Source: WQUF01 sp031549885
GTDB taxonomy: Bacteria > Bacillota > Clostridia > Clostridiales > Clostridiaceae
Length of the DNA: 44,877 nucleotides
Assembly (NCBI GenBank): GCA_031549885.1
Contig: JAVBPD010000061.1
Location: 1-44,877 of the forward strand
Reading direction: 5' to 3'
How positions within the stretch are numbered: the first letter of the stretch is position 1; each line of letters begins with the position of its first letter. The translations under genes and the position numbers were made by a program. This document shows, piece after piece, positions 34,468 through 43,132 of the stretch. The notes under the pieces were generated by a model. The model saw nothing but the letters and a program-made list of their open reading frames with translations, was not told where the DNA came from and did no database searches.

Positions 34468-34531
34468 AATATCACATACCTTCTAGTATTTATAATTTTA
34501 CTTTATATTATATCAATTTTAATTTTTTTTA

Positions 34532-34575
34532 GCTTTAAGTTTCTTATCCTTGTAAAAAAATAGAATAAGAAAAAT
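34532..34575. repeat. Inverted repeat in the divergent promoter region
   Basis: TTTCTTAT (34540-34547) and ATAAGAAA (34565-34572) face each other between the divergent phosphopantetheinyl transferase and glycosyltransferase genes. It may be an operator serving both. Confidence 0.3.
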
Positions 34576-34648
34576 ATTATTAATTTAAATCATTTTTTTA
34601 TATAAAAAGTTATAAATATAGTTATGATAAATATTTTCAGGTGATAAT

Positions 34649-35761
34649 ATGTTCATAATAATCGATGGAAGACCAGCTTTTTGGTATCGAGGCACTGGAA
34701 TTGGTAATTACACTTATGAATTAATCGAAAATTTATCTTTAATTGACTCTATTAATAATTACTTTATTTTAATACCAGAAAATGAAAAATGGGTAAATTC
34801 AAATGACAAATTTACTTTTTATCCTTTAGCTAAAAATGAAGAAATGAATTTTTGGGAAAAATGCTTATCAGGAGAAATAAAGATTGATGATCCTGTTGAC
34901 ATCTATCATATACCTCAAAATGGCATTGGCCTTCCTTTAGATGGAATAAACAATCAAATAATAACCTTGCATGATATTATACCTTTTAAAATTCCTGAAA
35001 CATGCAATCCAAAATACTTGGAAATTTTCACAAAAACACTTCCAGAGGTAGTAAAAAAATCAAAATTCATAATAACCGTTTCTGAGTACTCAAAAAAAGA
35101 TATTGTAGAATACTTTAAAATACCAGAGGATACTGTGTTTGTAACTAAACTTGCAGCAGAAAAAATATATAGTCCCATTGATAAATGTATAACAAGAAAA
35201 TTTTTAAAAGATAATTATGGAATTGAAGATGAGTATATTCTTTATGTAGGAGGGCTTAGCAGAAGAAAAAATATACTAGCTTTAATTAATTCCTTTGAAA
35301 AGTTTTTAAAAACATCTAAGAAAAATATTAAACTTGTTATTGCAGGTAACAAGTCATTTTATTATCCTACACTTTGGCAAAGGGTATTAGAATTAAAAAT
35401 TTCAGATCATGTGCTATTTCCTGGATTTATTCCTCTAGAATATATGCCTTACTTTTATAATGGTGCAATATGCCTCTGTTACCCATCTTTTTATGAGGGG
35501 TTTGGACTTCCTCCAGTTGAAGCAATTGCCTGTGGTACCCCTGTAATTTCATCAAATGCCACATCGCTTATTGAGGTTTTAGAAGATTCTGCATTATATT
35601 TTAACCCTTATGATGAGGATAATATTTTAGAGACTATGAATAAAATAATTGATGATAATTCACTTAGAGAAAATTTAATAGAAAAAGGCTTTATATTAAC
35701 AAAAAAACTTACATGGAAAAACACTGCAAAAAAAACTCTAACAGTTTATGAATCTATATAA
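34649..35761 (+). CDS. Family 4 glycosyltransferase
   Basis: A 370-residue GT-B retaining glycosyltransferase. The N-terminal acceptor domain starts IIIDGRPAFWYRGTGIGNYT, followed by LHDIIPFKIPETCNPKY and ITVSEYSKKDIVEYFKIP. The donor domain has YILYVGGLSRRKNILALINS and the E-x7-E motif in SFYEGFGLPPVEAIACGTP. No membrane segment is seen. CAGGTGA is 6 bases before the ATG. The yabG and cotS genes nearby make a role in spore or envelope glycans possible, but the sugar and acceptor cannot be read from the sequence. Confidence 0.92.
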   Translation: MFIIIDGRPAFWYRGTGIGNYTYELIENLSLIDSINNYFILIPENEKWVNSNDKFTFYPLAKNEEMNFWEKCLSGEIKIDDPVDIYHIPQNGIGLPLDGINNQIITLHDIIPFKIPETCNPKYLEIFTKTLPEVVKKSKFIITVSEYSKKDIVEYFKIPEDTVFVTKLAAEKIYSPIDKCITRKFLKDNYGIEDEYILYVGGLSRRKNILALINSFEKFLKTSKKNIKLVIAGNKSFYYPTLWQRVLELKISDHVLFPGFIPLEYMPYFYNGAICLCYPSFYEGFGLPPVEAIACGTPVISSNATSLIEVLEDSALYFNPYDEDNILETMNKIIDDNSLRENLIEKGFILTKKLTWKNTAKKTLTVYESI

Positions 35762-35828
35762 ACCTTATTTTGCAAATAAGTAAACAATATGATAATATAT
35801 AAAAAAAACTATTGTAGGAGGGATTAAA

Positions 35829-36323
35829 ATGGCTACCAAGGATTCATCATTTGATATTGTATCGCAAATTGATATGCAAGAATTAGATAATGCTATAAAC
35901 CAAACAAAAAAAGAAATTTCTCAAAGATATGATTTTAAGGGAAGTAATGTTGAAATTACTTTAGATAAAGATTCTATTAAAATAGTAGCTGAAGACGATT
36001 TTAAAATAAATGCAGTTATTGAAATTTTAAAATCTAAAATGGTTAAAAGAAATATTCCGCCAAAAAATCTTCAATATGATAAAATTGAAAGTGCATTTTC
36101 AGGTAATAAAAAAATAGAAATTAAAGTTCAAAATGGCATATCAAAAGAAAAAACCAAAGATGTAATGGCTGAAATTAAGTCTCTTAAGCTTAAAGCCGTA
36201 GCTCAAATTCAAGATGATAAAATTAGAGTGTCAAGTTCCAAAAAAGATGATCTTCAAACTGTAATCTCGCATTTAAAAGGAAAAGATTTTGGCATTGAGC
36301 TTCAATTTATTAATTACAGGTAA
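35829..36323 (+). CDS. YajQ-family nucleotide-binding protein
   Basis: The 164-residue protein has the full YajQ/UPF0234 pattern: DSSFDIVSQIDMQELDNAIN at the start, ISQRYDFKGSN, DDFKINAVIEILKSKMVKR and VSSSKKDDLQTVISHLKGKD near the end. The two ferredoxin-like halves are conserved. Some relatives bind cyclic di-GMP. GGAGGG lies 7 bases before the ATG. It is probably monocistronic. Confidence 0.95.
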   Translation: MATKDSSFDIVSQIDMQELDNAINQTKKEISQRYDFKGSNVEITLDKDSIKIVAEDDFKINAVIEILKSKMVKRNIPPKNLQYDKIESAFSGNKKIEIKVQNGISKEKTKDVMAEIKSLKLKAVAQIQDDKIRVSSSKKDDLQTVISHLKGKDFGIELQFINYR

Positions 36324-36350
36324 ATAGGAGAGCTTTTATCTCTCCTATTT
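36322..36350. terminator. Bidirectional terminator between yajQ-like and merR-like genes
   Basis: A 10-bp perfect stem AAATAGGAGA/TCTCCTATTT with a 9-base loop. It overlaps the stop codons of both convergent genes, a very tight packing. Confidence 0.75.
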
Positions 36351-37100
36351 GCCATAATATGCCTTAGTCGCATCCCTTAAAAATACATTAGAACCTTTAC
36401 CAATAGGCTCGTAATAAGCTGCAAATCTTTCATCATCCACATACATCTGTGTTACACCAATGTGAGCATCATCACAATAATCGCTAAAATACGAAAGCCA
36501 CTTTTTGTGAGTTTCCACCATTTTTTTAGCTTCATCGCTGTTTATATCACCCTTCTCAAAGGCAATTTTAGCAATTTTAAAGAACTCTTCATTTACTTTA
36601 TTAATTTCATCCCATTGCTCTTTAGTCATATTTTTAAACTTAGCATTAGATTTACTTATGGTATCTTCACCATATTTTTCTCTTATTTCTTTTCCGTACT
36701 TTTCTTCATTTTCTTTAATCATCTTTTCTTTAAAACCTTCGAATTTTTCTTTATCAGTCATATTAACATCTCCTTTAATTGATTTTAATGTTTTATCAAC
36801 ATTTATTAATAATTTTTCTATTTTTGCTTGTTTTTCTAAGAGCCTTTCCCTGTGGAAAATAAGGGCACTTTCAAAATTAAAATTTTTATTGTGGATGATT
36901 TCTCTTATTTCTTCAAGAGGAAGCTCCATTTCTTTATAAAACATTATTTGCTGCAAGATATCCACTTGAAGCTCACCATATATCCTATATCCTGATGAAT
37001 TCACTCTAATAGGCTTTAAAAGGCCAATTTCATCATAATATCTAAGAGTCCTTGTGCTTATACCTGCTAGATTTGCTAAAGATTTTATAGTATACTCCAT
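36345..37100 (-). CDS. MerR-family regulator with TipAS-type ligand domain
   Basis: A 251-residue regulator. The MerR winged helix-turn-helix occupies 1-70 (MEYTIKSLANLAGISTRTLR, then YYDEIGLLKP), a dimerising coiled coil lies at about 75-115, and a C-terminal TipAS-like domain spans about 125-251 (WDEINKVNEEFFKIA, HKKWLSYFSDYCDDAHIG). TipAS domains recognise thiopeptide-type antibiotics or other drugs. GGAGGG is 7 bases before the ATG. A 19-base-spacer promoter directly upstream suggests autoactivation. Confidence 0.93.
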   Translation of the reverse strand: MEYTIKSLANLAGISTRTLRYYDEIGLLKPIRVNSSGYRIYGELQVDILQQIMFYKEMELPLEEIREIIHNKNFNFESALIFHRERLLEKQAKIEKLLINVDKTLKSIKGDVNMTDKEKFEGFKEKMIKENEEKYGKEIREKYGEDTISKSNAKFKNMTKEQWDEINKVNEEFFKIAKIAFEKGDINSDEAKKMVETHKKWLSYFSDYCDDAHIGVTQMYVDDERFAAYYEPIGKGSNVFLRDATKAYYGK

Positions 37101-37124
37101 TTACATTCCCTCCTCTTAATATTT

Positions 37125-37155
37125 AGTATAGATATTGACGTAACGTTAATGTCAA
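37125..37155 (-). promoter_or_regulatory. MerR-type promoter with 19-base spacer and dyad operator
   Basis: On the minus strand TTGACA (37150-37155) and TATACT (37125-37130) are separated by 19 bases. The spacer and -35 box carry a dyad with TTGAC and GTCAA arms around TAACGTTA. Over-long spacers with an internal dyad are the signature of MerR-activated promoters. Confidence 0.8.
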
Positions 37156-37271
37156 TAGTATTTTTTAAAAAATTTTATTGCACAAAATCCCATTTTTATG
37201 ATCTATTTAAACTAGTGATAGTAACAAATAAATAAATATAAAATATCATAAATCTAGGGAGGTGACTTTAA

Positions 37272-38471
37272 TTGTCTCATACTTCAAAAAACAATAGCAG
37301 TTCCGAACAAGATGAATATGATTATAATTATAAATACAAGAAATGCGTTTTAAGCAAAGTTAGGACCATAAAAGAATCATGCAAAAATAAAGATTTTTTA
37401 AAAGATGATTTTTTAGAAATATATTCCCATTTAATTAATATTATTGATTTATGTGAAAACAAAAGACTTAGATCAAATGTTAAAAGAGAACTTTTAAAAA
37501 TCAAAAAATGTTGTGATGAAAATTGTAATTGCATATACCGATCTGAAAGATTCTTAAAAATATATGATGATTTAATTTTAATTATTAACAAAAATATATC
37601 TAAGTTTGATTTAGATAATAAATTAAAGGAAAATTTTGTAAAAAAACCTTATATTAAAGAATCATACCATGAAGAAGAAGAAATTAAGGAAGAAATTATT
37701 AAAGAAATTGTAAAAGAAGTTATTGAGGAAAAAACACCTATAAAAGAAGATGCGCCTATATCTAAAAATGAAATAGAAATTCCTAAAGAAGAAAAAATCA
37801 TGGATGAAAATAGATATGAAAGCAAAGTTTATAAGAACAATTCATATGTCTTAGAGTTAGATTATGATAAAAATATAAAAGTTGAAACTGATTATTTTAA
37901 AAATTTTCCAACTATTAACGATAAACAACATGCAATTTCATCTAATTATGACTATAATCAAGGACAGGATCTTAAACATTATGATGAACTTGATGATGAA
38001 GGTGAAATTGATGATGATGAAATTGATGATGATGAGCCTGATTATGATTTTATGAGTGTTTTTGCCTATATTTACAATTTAGGAAAGCAGAGCATAAAAC
38101 CTGGTGCAAGTGCATCATTTGATCAAAAACCAATAATAAATTCAGTACCAGATGCAGTATTGTTTAAAGAACCATCTTCTATTGTAGTCAATGAAAGTGG
38201 CGTGTATGATTTATTATATTTTGCCCAAACTGAAGAAAAAAATATAAATTTAGCGCTATATATAAACGACAATGAAATAGAAGAAACCTGTGCTAACACA
38301 ACCTCATATAGCAATACTTTATGCTCTCAAGGGTTAATTCTAATACCTGAGGAAGAAACTCCTGTAACTATTACGCTTAGAAATATAGATGATGAAAGTG
38401 ATGCTGTGTTCAATAAATCCCTAAGATCAGGAGAAGTAAATTTATCTATTTTAATTAGAAAAATTTCTTAA
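37272..38471 (+). CDS. Acidic protein with BclA/C1q-like C-terminal domain (probable spore surface)
   Basis: This 399-residue protein is translated from a TTG start with a strong GGGAGGTG 7 bases upstream. Residues 1-120 are charged and Cys-containing (KKCCDENCNC). Residues 130-255 are a Glu/Lys/Asp-rich linker with EIKEEIIKEIVKEVIEE and an Asp-rich stretch. From about 258, VFAYIYNLGKQSIKPGASASF, VNESGVYDLLYFA, LALYINDNEIEE and LILIPEEETPVTITLRN match the jelly-roll domain at the C terminus of exosporium BclA-type proteins. The Gly-X-Y collagen repeat of BclA is absent. Probably a surface-exposed trimer; the location is inferred. Confidence 0.75.
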   Translation: MSHTSKNNSSSEQDEYDYNYKYKKCVLSKVRTIKESCKNKDFLKDDFLEIYSHLINIIDLCENKRLRSNVKRELLKIKKCCDENCNCIYRSERFLKIYDDLILIINKNISKFDLDNKLKENFVKKPYIKESYHEEEEIKEEIIKEIVKEVIEEKTPIKEDAPISKNEIEIPKEEKIMDENRYESKVYKNNSYVLELDYDKNIKVETDYFKNFPTINDKQHAISSNYDYNQGQDLKHYDELDDEGEIDDDEIDDDEPDYDFMSVFAYIYNLGKQSIKPGASASFDQKPIINSVPDAVLFKEPSSIVVNESGVYDLLYFAQTEEKNINLALYINDNEIEETCANTTSYSNTLCSQGLILIPEEETPVTITLRNIDDESDAVFNKSLRSGEVNLSILIRKIS

Positions 38472-38477
38472 ATTACA

Positions 38478-38517
38478 CCCCATATAAAATATTAATTAAT
38501 TTATATGGGGATTTTAT
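38478..38517. terminator. Terminator between the BclA-like and aldo/keto reductase genes
   Basis: An 11-bp perfect stem CCCCATATAAA/TTTATATGGGG followed by ATTTTATTATTTT. It lies between convergent genes. Confidence 0.88.
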
Positions 38518-39470
38518 TATTTTACATTTTCCCAAGATCCTTTTATTTCAACGCAAGTTTCACTTGCTGCTTTTTCAAGCTGTGCTATATCATTACCATC
38601 TAAAATTATATTTAAAGCTCCATTTACACCATTTATATGGGATTCTTTTGTAACTCCAATGATAGGTATTGTTCCCTTTGCCATTGCCCAAGCTATAGCA
38701 ATTTGTGCTTCATCTGCATTATATTTGTCAGCAATTTGCTTTAACATATTTTTTAAACCTTCTATTTTTTTAAATACATCTGGGGTAAAAGCTGTGGCCC
38801 GTCTTGATCCAGGTTTAAATGGCATTTTATCATTGTATTTGCTTGTTAATGCACCTTGTTCTAATGTCATGTAAGAAAAAAATGATATATTATTATTTTT
38901 ACAAAAATCAAGTATACCAGATCTTTCGCTTACTCTAAATAAAAGGCTATAATGATTTTGAACACATGAAAGTTTTAAACCTTCCTTTTCTAAAATGCTC
39001 TTTGCTTCTTTTATTTCATCAAGATTGTGATTTGACACACCAGCGTATTTTATTTTATTTTCTTTTAAAAGAGGTATAAGCTGCGCTGTCCACTTTTTTA
39101 CATTTAATGGCCTATGTATCCAGTAAATATCTATGCTTTCCCTTTGAAGGTTTTCAAGGCTCTTTTTTAGTATCTTTTCAACCGGAGAATCAAATAAGCC
39201 AAGTGGTGTATATTTTGTTGATATAATTATATCTTTATTGTCTTTAATAAAACTTCCAAGTATTTTTTCAGAATTCCCCATAGCATACACATAAGCAGTA
39301 TCCCACAATGTAAATCCATTAGCAATTGCTTTATCATAAACTGGCTTTAAATCATTGCTTTGAAAATTATTTCCAAAAATAGCATTTCCACCATTAATAC
39401 CTGTACCCCAAGACCAAGTTCCAAGAGCTATGGCAGGTATTTTTATATCTTGAAAATCAACATATTTCAT
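38517..39470 (-). CDS. Aldo/keto reductase
   Basis: This 317-residue NAD(P)H-dependent oxidoreductase has the AKR catalytic tetrad: Asp57 and Tyr62 (LWDTAYVYAMG), Lys86 (ISTKYTP) and His119 (DIYWIHRPLN). The cofactor segment near the C terminus is AWAMAKGTIPIIGVTKESHI. GGAGGG is 7 bases before the ATG. The substrate is not predictable. Single gene between the convergent BclA-like gene and the divergent SDR gene. Confidence 0.94.
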   Translation of the reverse strand: MKYVDFQDIKIPAIALGTWSWGTGINGGNAIFGNNFQSNDLKPVYDKAIANGFTLWDTAYVYAMGNSEKILGSFIKDNKDIIISTKYTPLGLFDSPVEKILKKSLENLQRESIDIYWIHRPLNVKKWTAQLIPLLKENKIKYAGVSNHNLDEIKEAKSILEKEGLKLSCVQNHYSLLFRVSERSGILDFCKNNNISFFSYMTLEQGALTSKYNDKMPFKPGSRRATAFTPDVFKKIEGLKNMLKQIADKYNADEAQIAIAWAMAKGTIPIIGVTKESHINGVNGALNIILDGNDIAQLEKAASETCVEIKGSWENVK

Positions 39471-39757
39471 TTGGTTCCCTCCTAAATAACTTACTAAAAT
39501 TTTATCTTAAATTTTATGGAAATGGAATTTTATATAGCATTATATAAACATTATTTCCTCAAACATTCTTTATTTCTATAATATTTCTATTATGGTTCCC
39601 ATTAAAATTATTAATTATTTTAATTTAAAAATAAAATTTTATTTACAAATTTTTAATCTTATGCTATTTATTATTTTTTTTAGGAGATACTTATGGTAAT
39701 ATACATTTTTTTTGATTTAAAATAATATTCAGTTAAATTATATTAGGAGGACTTTTA
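39471..39757. other. Divergent intergenic region (aldo/keto reductase / SDR)
   Basis: A 287-base AT-rich region. It contains a 10-codon frame at 39693-39725 (MVIYIFFDLK) behind TAGGAGA, which may be a leader peptide of the SDR message or chance. No clear promoter pair was settled on. Confidence 0.3.
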
Positions 39758-40543
39758 ATGGTTGAAATCAATTTAAAAGGGAAAGTAGTAACAGTAACAG
39801 GTGCTGCAAAAGGAATTGGCAAGGCAGCTGCCCTTAAACTTGCAGAAGCAGGAGCTGATATAGCAGTATCAGATATTGATTATGAAAGTGTAAAAGCTTG
39901 CTCTGAAGAAATAAAATCTCTCGGAGTTAAAAGTATTGCCATTAAATGCAATGTTGCAGACTCTAAAGAAGTTAACAAAATGGTTGATGACACTATTAAA
40001 CAATTAGGGAAACTGGATATTATGGTTAATAACGCTGGAATTAATTATACTAAATTCTTTATGCTCACAACGCTTGAAGAGTTTAAAAGAATGATAGATA
40101 TTAATTTAATAGGTGTATTTAATTGTTGTCAATCAGGTTTAAAGTTCATGTATCCTAAAAGACAAGGTAACATAATAAATGTTTCATCTTTAACTGGAAG
40201 ACAAGGAATGCCTTTATTATCAGGGTATTCGGCAACTAAATTTGGCGTTGTTGGTCTAACACAATCCATAGCAAGAGAGATGGCAAATTTTAATATTAGA
40301 GCTAACTGTGTGTGTCCTGGAGTAGTTAGAACTGAGATGTGGGAAAACATATTAGACGGCCTTAAAAAAGACCTTAAAGTTCCACAAGAGACAGCTTGGA
40401 AAAATCAAGTAGCTCAAGTGCCTTTAAAAAGACCTCAAACTTGTGAGGATATTGCAAATACCATTTTATTTTTAGCAAGTGACTTTTCTAAAGAAATAAC
40501 TGGGCAATCAATTGGAGTAAATGGCGGTCAGATTACTGTTTGA
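39758..40543 (+). CDS. Short-chain dehydrogenase/reductase (FabG-like)
   Basis: A 261-residue classical SDR. The Rossmann motif is TGAAKGIG (14-21), NNAG is at 91-94, and the catalytic residues are Ser144 (NVSSLTG), Tyr157 and Lys161 (YSATK). Asp39 at the end of the second strand (VSDID) suggests NAD(H) rather than NADP(H). The C-terminal SDFSKEITGQSIGVNGG is typical. AGGAGG lies 8 bases before the ATG. The substrate is unknown; no fatty-acid genes are adjacent, so it is not the housekeeping FabG. Confidence 0.94.
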   Translation: MVEINLKGKVVTVTGAAKGIGKAAALKLAEAGADIAVSDIDYESVKACSEEIKSLGVKSIAIKCNVADSKEVNKMVDDTIKQLGKLDIMVNNAGINYTKFFMLTTLEEFKRMIDINLIGVFNCCQSGLKFMYPKRQGNIINVSSLTGRQGMPLLSGYSATKFGVVGLTQSIAREMANFNIRANCVCPGVVRTEMWENILDGLKKDLKVPQETAWKNQVAQVPLKRPQTCEDIANTILFLASDFSKEITGQSIGVNGGQITV

Positions 40544-40545
40544 TT

Positions 40546-40580
40546 TTAAAAATTTCCTTTTTCGTAAATGAAATTTTTGT
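40546..40580 (+). terminator. Terminator after the SDR gene
   Basis: AAAAATTTC pairs with GAAATTTTT over a 13-base loop, ending in T-rich sequence, just past the SDR stop. Confidence 0.6.
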
Positions 40581-40610
40581 ATTTTAATCAATATTTTTGA
40601 AGGAGTGAAT

Positions 40611-41558
40611 ATGAAAAAATATATATTAATTTTAGTTGGTTTTTATATATTAATTTTTTCTTTTACTTTCTTGTTCTACTTTAACCATAAAAAAATATCA
40701 AATATTTCATTTGATAACATAAAATACTCAAGAAATAGAAATAAAATTTCAGTTAAATTACATAAGATGCCACAAATATCGTTAAGTTCATCTGTAAATT
40801 CCATTAACAATAAAATTGAAAAGAATACATTCTTTAATTTTGCTAAGATATCCACTAAAAATTTAGACATATCAGAAAAGAGCTGGTGGTATAATGTTAT
40901 GCCTGAAGGAGTCCCTTCAGGACCTCCAGATGACGATATTTATAAAAAATATAATTCTGTTTATTACTTAGGAGATACTTCAACAAAAACAATTTATCTC
41001 ACCTTTGACGAAGGCTATGAAAACGGATATTCAAATAAAATTTTAGATATTTTAAGAGAAAATGATGTTCACGCTGCTTTTTTTGTAACAGCTCCTTTTA
41101 TCAATGAAAATCAAAAATTGATTTTAAGAATGACAAATGAAGGCCATATAGTAGGTAATCACTCAACATCTCATCCTTCTATGGCAGAAATGGCTCTTTC
41201 TAAAAATGGAGTTGAAAATGAAATTAAAGGATGTGAAGATGCTTTCAGAGAAGTCACAGGTAAAGAAATAGATAAATTTTTTAGACCTCCTAGTGGTAAA
41301 TACAGCGAATTATCAATTGCAGAGACTCAAAATTTAGGATATAAGACAATTTTTTGGAGTTTTGCTTATGTGGATTGGGATGTTAATGATCAGCCAAGTT
41401 ATGCTAAAGCTGTTAATACGCTCAATTCAAGAACTCACCCTGGTGGAATTTACTTACTACATGCAGTATCAAAGACTAATACAGATGTTTTAGATGAGCA
41501 AATTAAGACTTGGAAAAATAAAGGTTATGTTTTTAAATCTTTATACGATTTACCTTAA
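40611..41558 (+). CDS. pdaA: PdaA-like polysaccharide deacetylase (spore cortex type)
   Basis: The 315-residue protein has an N-terminal membrane anchor/signal segment (4-24), a variable linker, then a NodB-type deacetylase. WWYNVMPEGVPSGPP precedes YLTFDEGYENGYSNKILDIL (Asp133), FFVTAPFI, GNHSTSHPSM (His184, His188), FFRPPSGKYSE and DWDVNDQPS. The TFDxGYENGY form is that of PdaA, which deacetylates muramic acid during muramic-delta-lactam formation in spore cortex. A GTG at 40605 lies inside the AAGGAG site, so the ATG at 40611 is used. Confidence 0.87.
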   Translation: MKKYILILVGFYILIFSFTFLFYFNHKKISNISFDNIKYSRNRNKISVKLHKMPQISLSSSVNSINNKIEKNTFFNFAKISTKNLDISEKSWWYNVMPEGVPSGPPDDDIYKKYNSVYYLGDTSTKTIYLTFDEGYENGYSNKILDILRENDVHAAFFVTAPFINENQKLILRMTNEGHIVGNHSTSHPSMAEMALSKNGVENEIKGCEDAFREVTGKEIDKFFRPPSGKYSELSIAETQNLGYKTIFWSFAYVDWDVNDQPSYAKAVNTLNSRTHPGGIYLLHAVSKTNTDVLDEQIKTWKNKGYVFKSLYDLP

Positions 41559-41584
41559 AATAGAGGCACTTAAGCCTCTATTTT
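41557..41584. terminator. Bidirectional terminator between pdaA-like and NlpC-type genes
   Basis: An 11-bp perfect stem AAAATAGAGGC/GCCTCTATTTT with a 6-base loop, with the A/T tracts built into the stem. It overlaps the stop codons of both convergent genes. Confidence 0.88.
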
Positions 41585-42963
41585 AAATATCTTATTACAT
41601 TAAGTTGTTGTTTAGAATATGACTCACTATTAACTATATCAATAGTTCTTCTTTGAATTCCATTTGGGCTCATATCTATTACAAAATTATCTCCAACATA
41701 TATAGCAGCATGTCCCATGCCTTGGCCATAATAGCTAAGCCATGTTAAAACATCTCCAACTTCTAAATCTTGTGAATCTAAATACCCTAAATTTTCAAAA
41801 TTACTTCCTGGATTTGATACCATTGTTTCAACCTCAGCTACATCTTCTGCTTTATCTTCTAAAAATACCCCAGCTGCTCTATAGCAATACCAAACAAATT
41901 CAGCACAATTTGTATACCTTTTATTATCAGTATAAGCTTCATCTAAATAAACTCTAAGCGCACCATTATTAGGTATTGCTGGATTACTAGAGTTTGCGCC
42001 AAATAAATCTAAATAATCATATGCTCTTCTCACAGCTTTATCAACTGCACCTATGCTCTCTCCTCCATCATCAAAAACTCTAATAATACAAACTGCGGAA
42101 AGACCATTAACTGTAGTTGCAGTTATTTTTGCAACTCCTTCAGATTTTGCACTTACTTCTCCATTTACTATGCCTGCAACCTCTGGATTATTACTTGTAA
42201 ATGTCACATCTCTATTTGTTACATCTGATGGAGTTAAAGTAATTGGTAATTTTAAATAATATCCTGTCATTAAATCATAAGAAATAACTGTGGATATACT
42301 TTGAGGTAAAATTTCTCCAGTTTCACTCGATGTAGTATTTATGTATGTTGAATTAGAATCAGTTACATCTGCGCTTGTAGTATCAATACTTGTGGTATCA
42401 ATGCTCGTAGTATTAATACTTGTAACATTAATACTTGTAACATTAATACTTGCTATGTTTTCTCCATTTGAAGAATCTACATATGTGCCTGAAATATAAC
42501 ATACATTTATTCCATCATATAAAATCTTATACCAGCCATTGCTCTCTTTTCCAAGAGATAAAAATATCTCATCTCTTTTGAGCTCCCCTACACTTTTATA
42601 GCTTTCACTTGGCCCTATTCTAACACTTGCATCACCTTTAACAACTTTAACCTCTGATTTAACCTCATTAATATAATCTGCAAGTACATATCCAGATAAA
42701 TTGTCGCCATACATTACATAATACCAACCATTAGATATATTACTTCTTAAAGTAATATAAGTACCAGAAGACAAACTTGTTAAAACGCTAGTGTCTTGAG
42801 ATGCAGCTGAAAATACATTCACGTCAGTATTTGTTAAACCAGCCTTTAAAATTAATGGAACTGAAGCACCATGAGTATTTGTAAAGAGAATACCCATTAA
42901 TGTTGCAATAACTGTAAAAGGAATTAATGCTTTTAATAGTTTAACTTTAAATGTTTTAAACAT
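41578..42963 (-). CDS. Secreted SH3/Ig-like/NlpC-type cell-wall protein
   Basis: The 461-residue exported protein starts with a signal peptide (hydrophobic 11-28, cleavage near THGAS). It has two bacterial SH3 domains (about 40-102 and 103-165), a low-complexity Thr/Ser/Asn linker of five-residue units (INVTS, IDTTS), and a BIG2-type Ig-like domain (about 220-297). A C-terminal NlpC/P60-like domain follows (Cys353 in RYTNCAEFVWYCY, His418 in GMGHAAIYVG). It is probably a peptidoglycan hydrolase bound to the wall. ATG 42972 sits against the GGAGG, so ATG 42963, 9 bases away, is chosen. Confidence 0.85.
   Translation of the reverse strand: MFKTFKVKLLKALIPFTVIATLMGILFTNTHGASVPLILKAGLTNTDVNVFSAASQDTSVLTSLSSGTYITLRSNISNGWYYVMYGDNLSGYVLADYINEVKSEVKVVKGDASVRIGPSESYKSVGELKRDEIFLSLGKESNGWYKILYDGINVCYISGTYVDSSNGENIASINVTSINVTSINTTSIDTTSIDTTSADVTDSNSTYINTTSSETGEILPQSISTVISYDLMTGYYLKLPITLTPSDVTNRDVTFTSNNPEVAGIVNGEVSAKSEGVAKITATTVNGLSAVCIIRVFDDGGESIGAVDKAVRRAYDYLDLFGANSSNPAIPNNGALRVYLDEAYTDNKRYTNCAEFVWYCYRAAGVFLEDKAEDVAEVETMVSNPGSNFENLGYLDSQDLEVGDVLTWLSYYGQGMGHAAIYVGDNFVIDMSPNGIQRRTIDIVNSESYSKQQLNVIRYLK
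42375..42449. repeat. Five tandem 15-bp units in the NlpC-type gene
   Basis: Five consecutive 15-base units such as TTGTAACATTAATAC encode the five-residue linker repeats. Two adjacent units (42420-42449) are identical, pointing to recent duplication and likely copy-number variation. Confidence 0.85.
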
Positions 42964-43132
42964 TATTATCATCCTCCACTTCTTACTAACTAAAATTATA
43001 GTTAAAAATGATTTATTTGTATAGCTATATTAATTCATTTATTTCTTAAATCTCTATTTAATTTATATAATTTGATTTATAATTATTAATATTAATAAGT
43101 GGATTTGTCCAAGGAATGGAGTTTAATATAAT

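Noticed and set aside
34649..35761. Glycosyltransferase as a member of a lanthipeptide or glycocin pathway
   Set aside because: It is over 20 kb from the LanM-like gene and has spore-type neighbours; there is no evidence of a link.
39693..39725. Ten-codon leader peptide MVIYIFFDLK upstream of the SDR gene
   Set aside because: TAGGAGA is suitably placed, but no attenuator structure or regulatory codons accompany it, so it is not called as a gene.
41742..42259. Plus-strand open frames opposite the NlpC-type wall protein
   Set aside because: They are shadows of the minus-strand gene, with repetitive or low-complexity translations and no ribosome binding sites.
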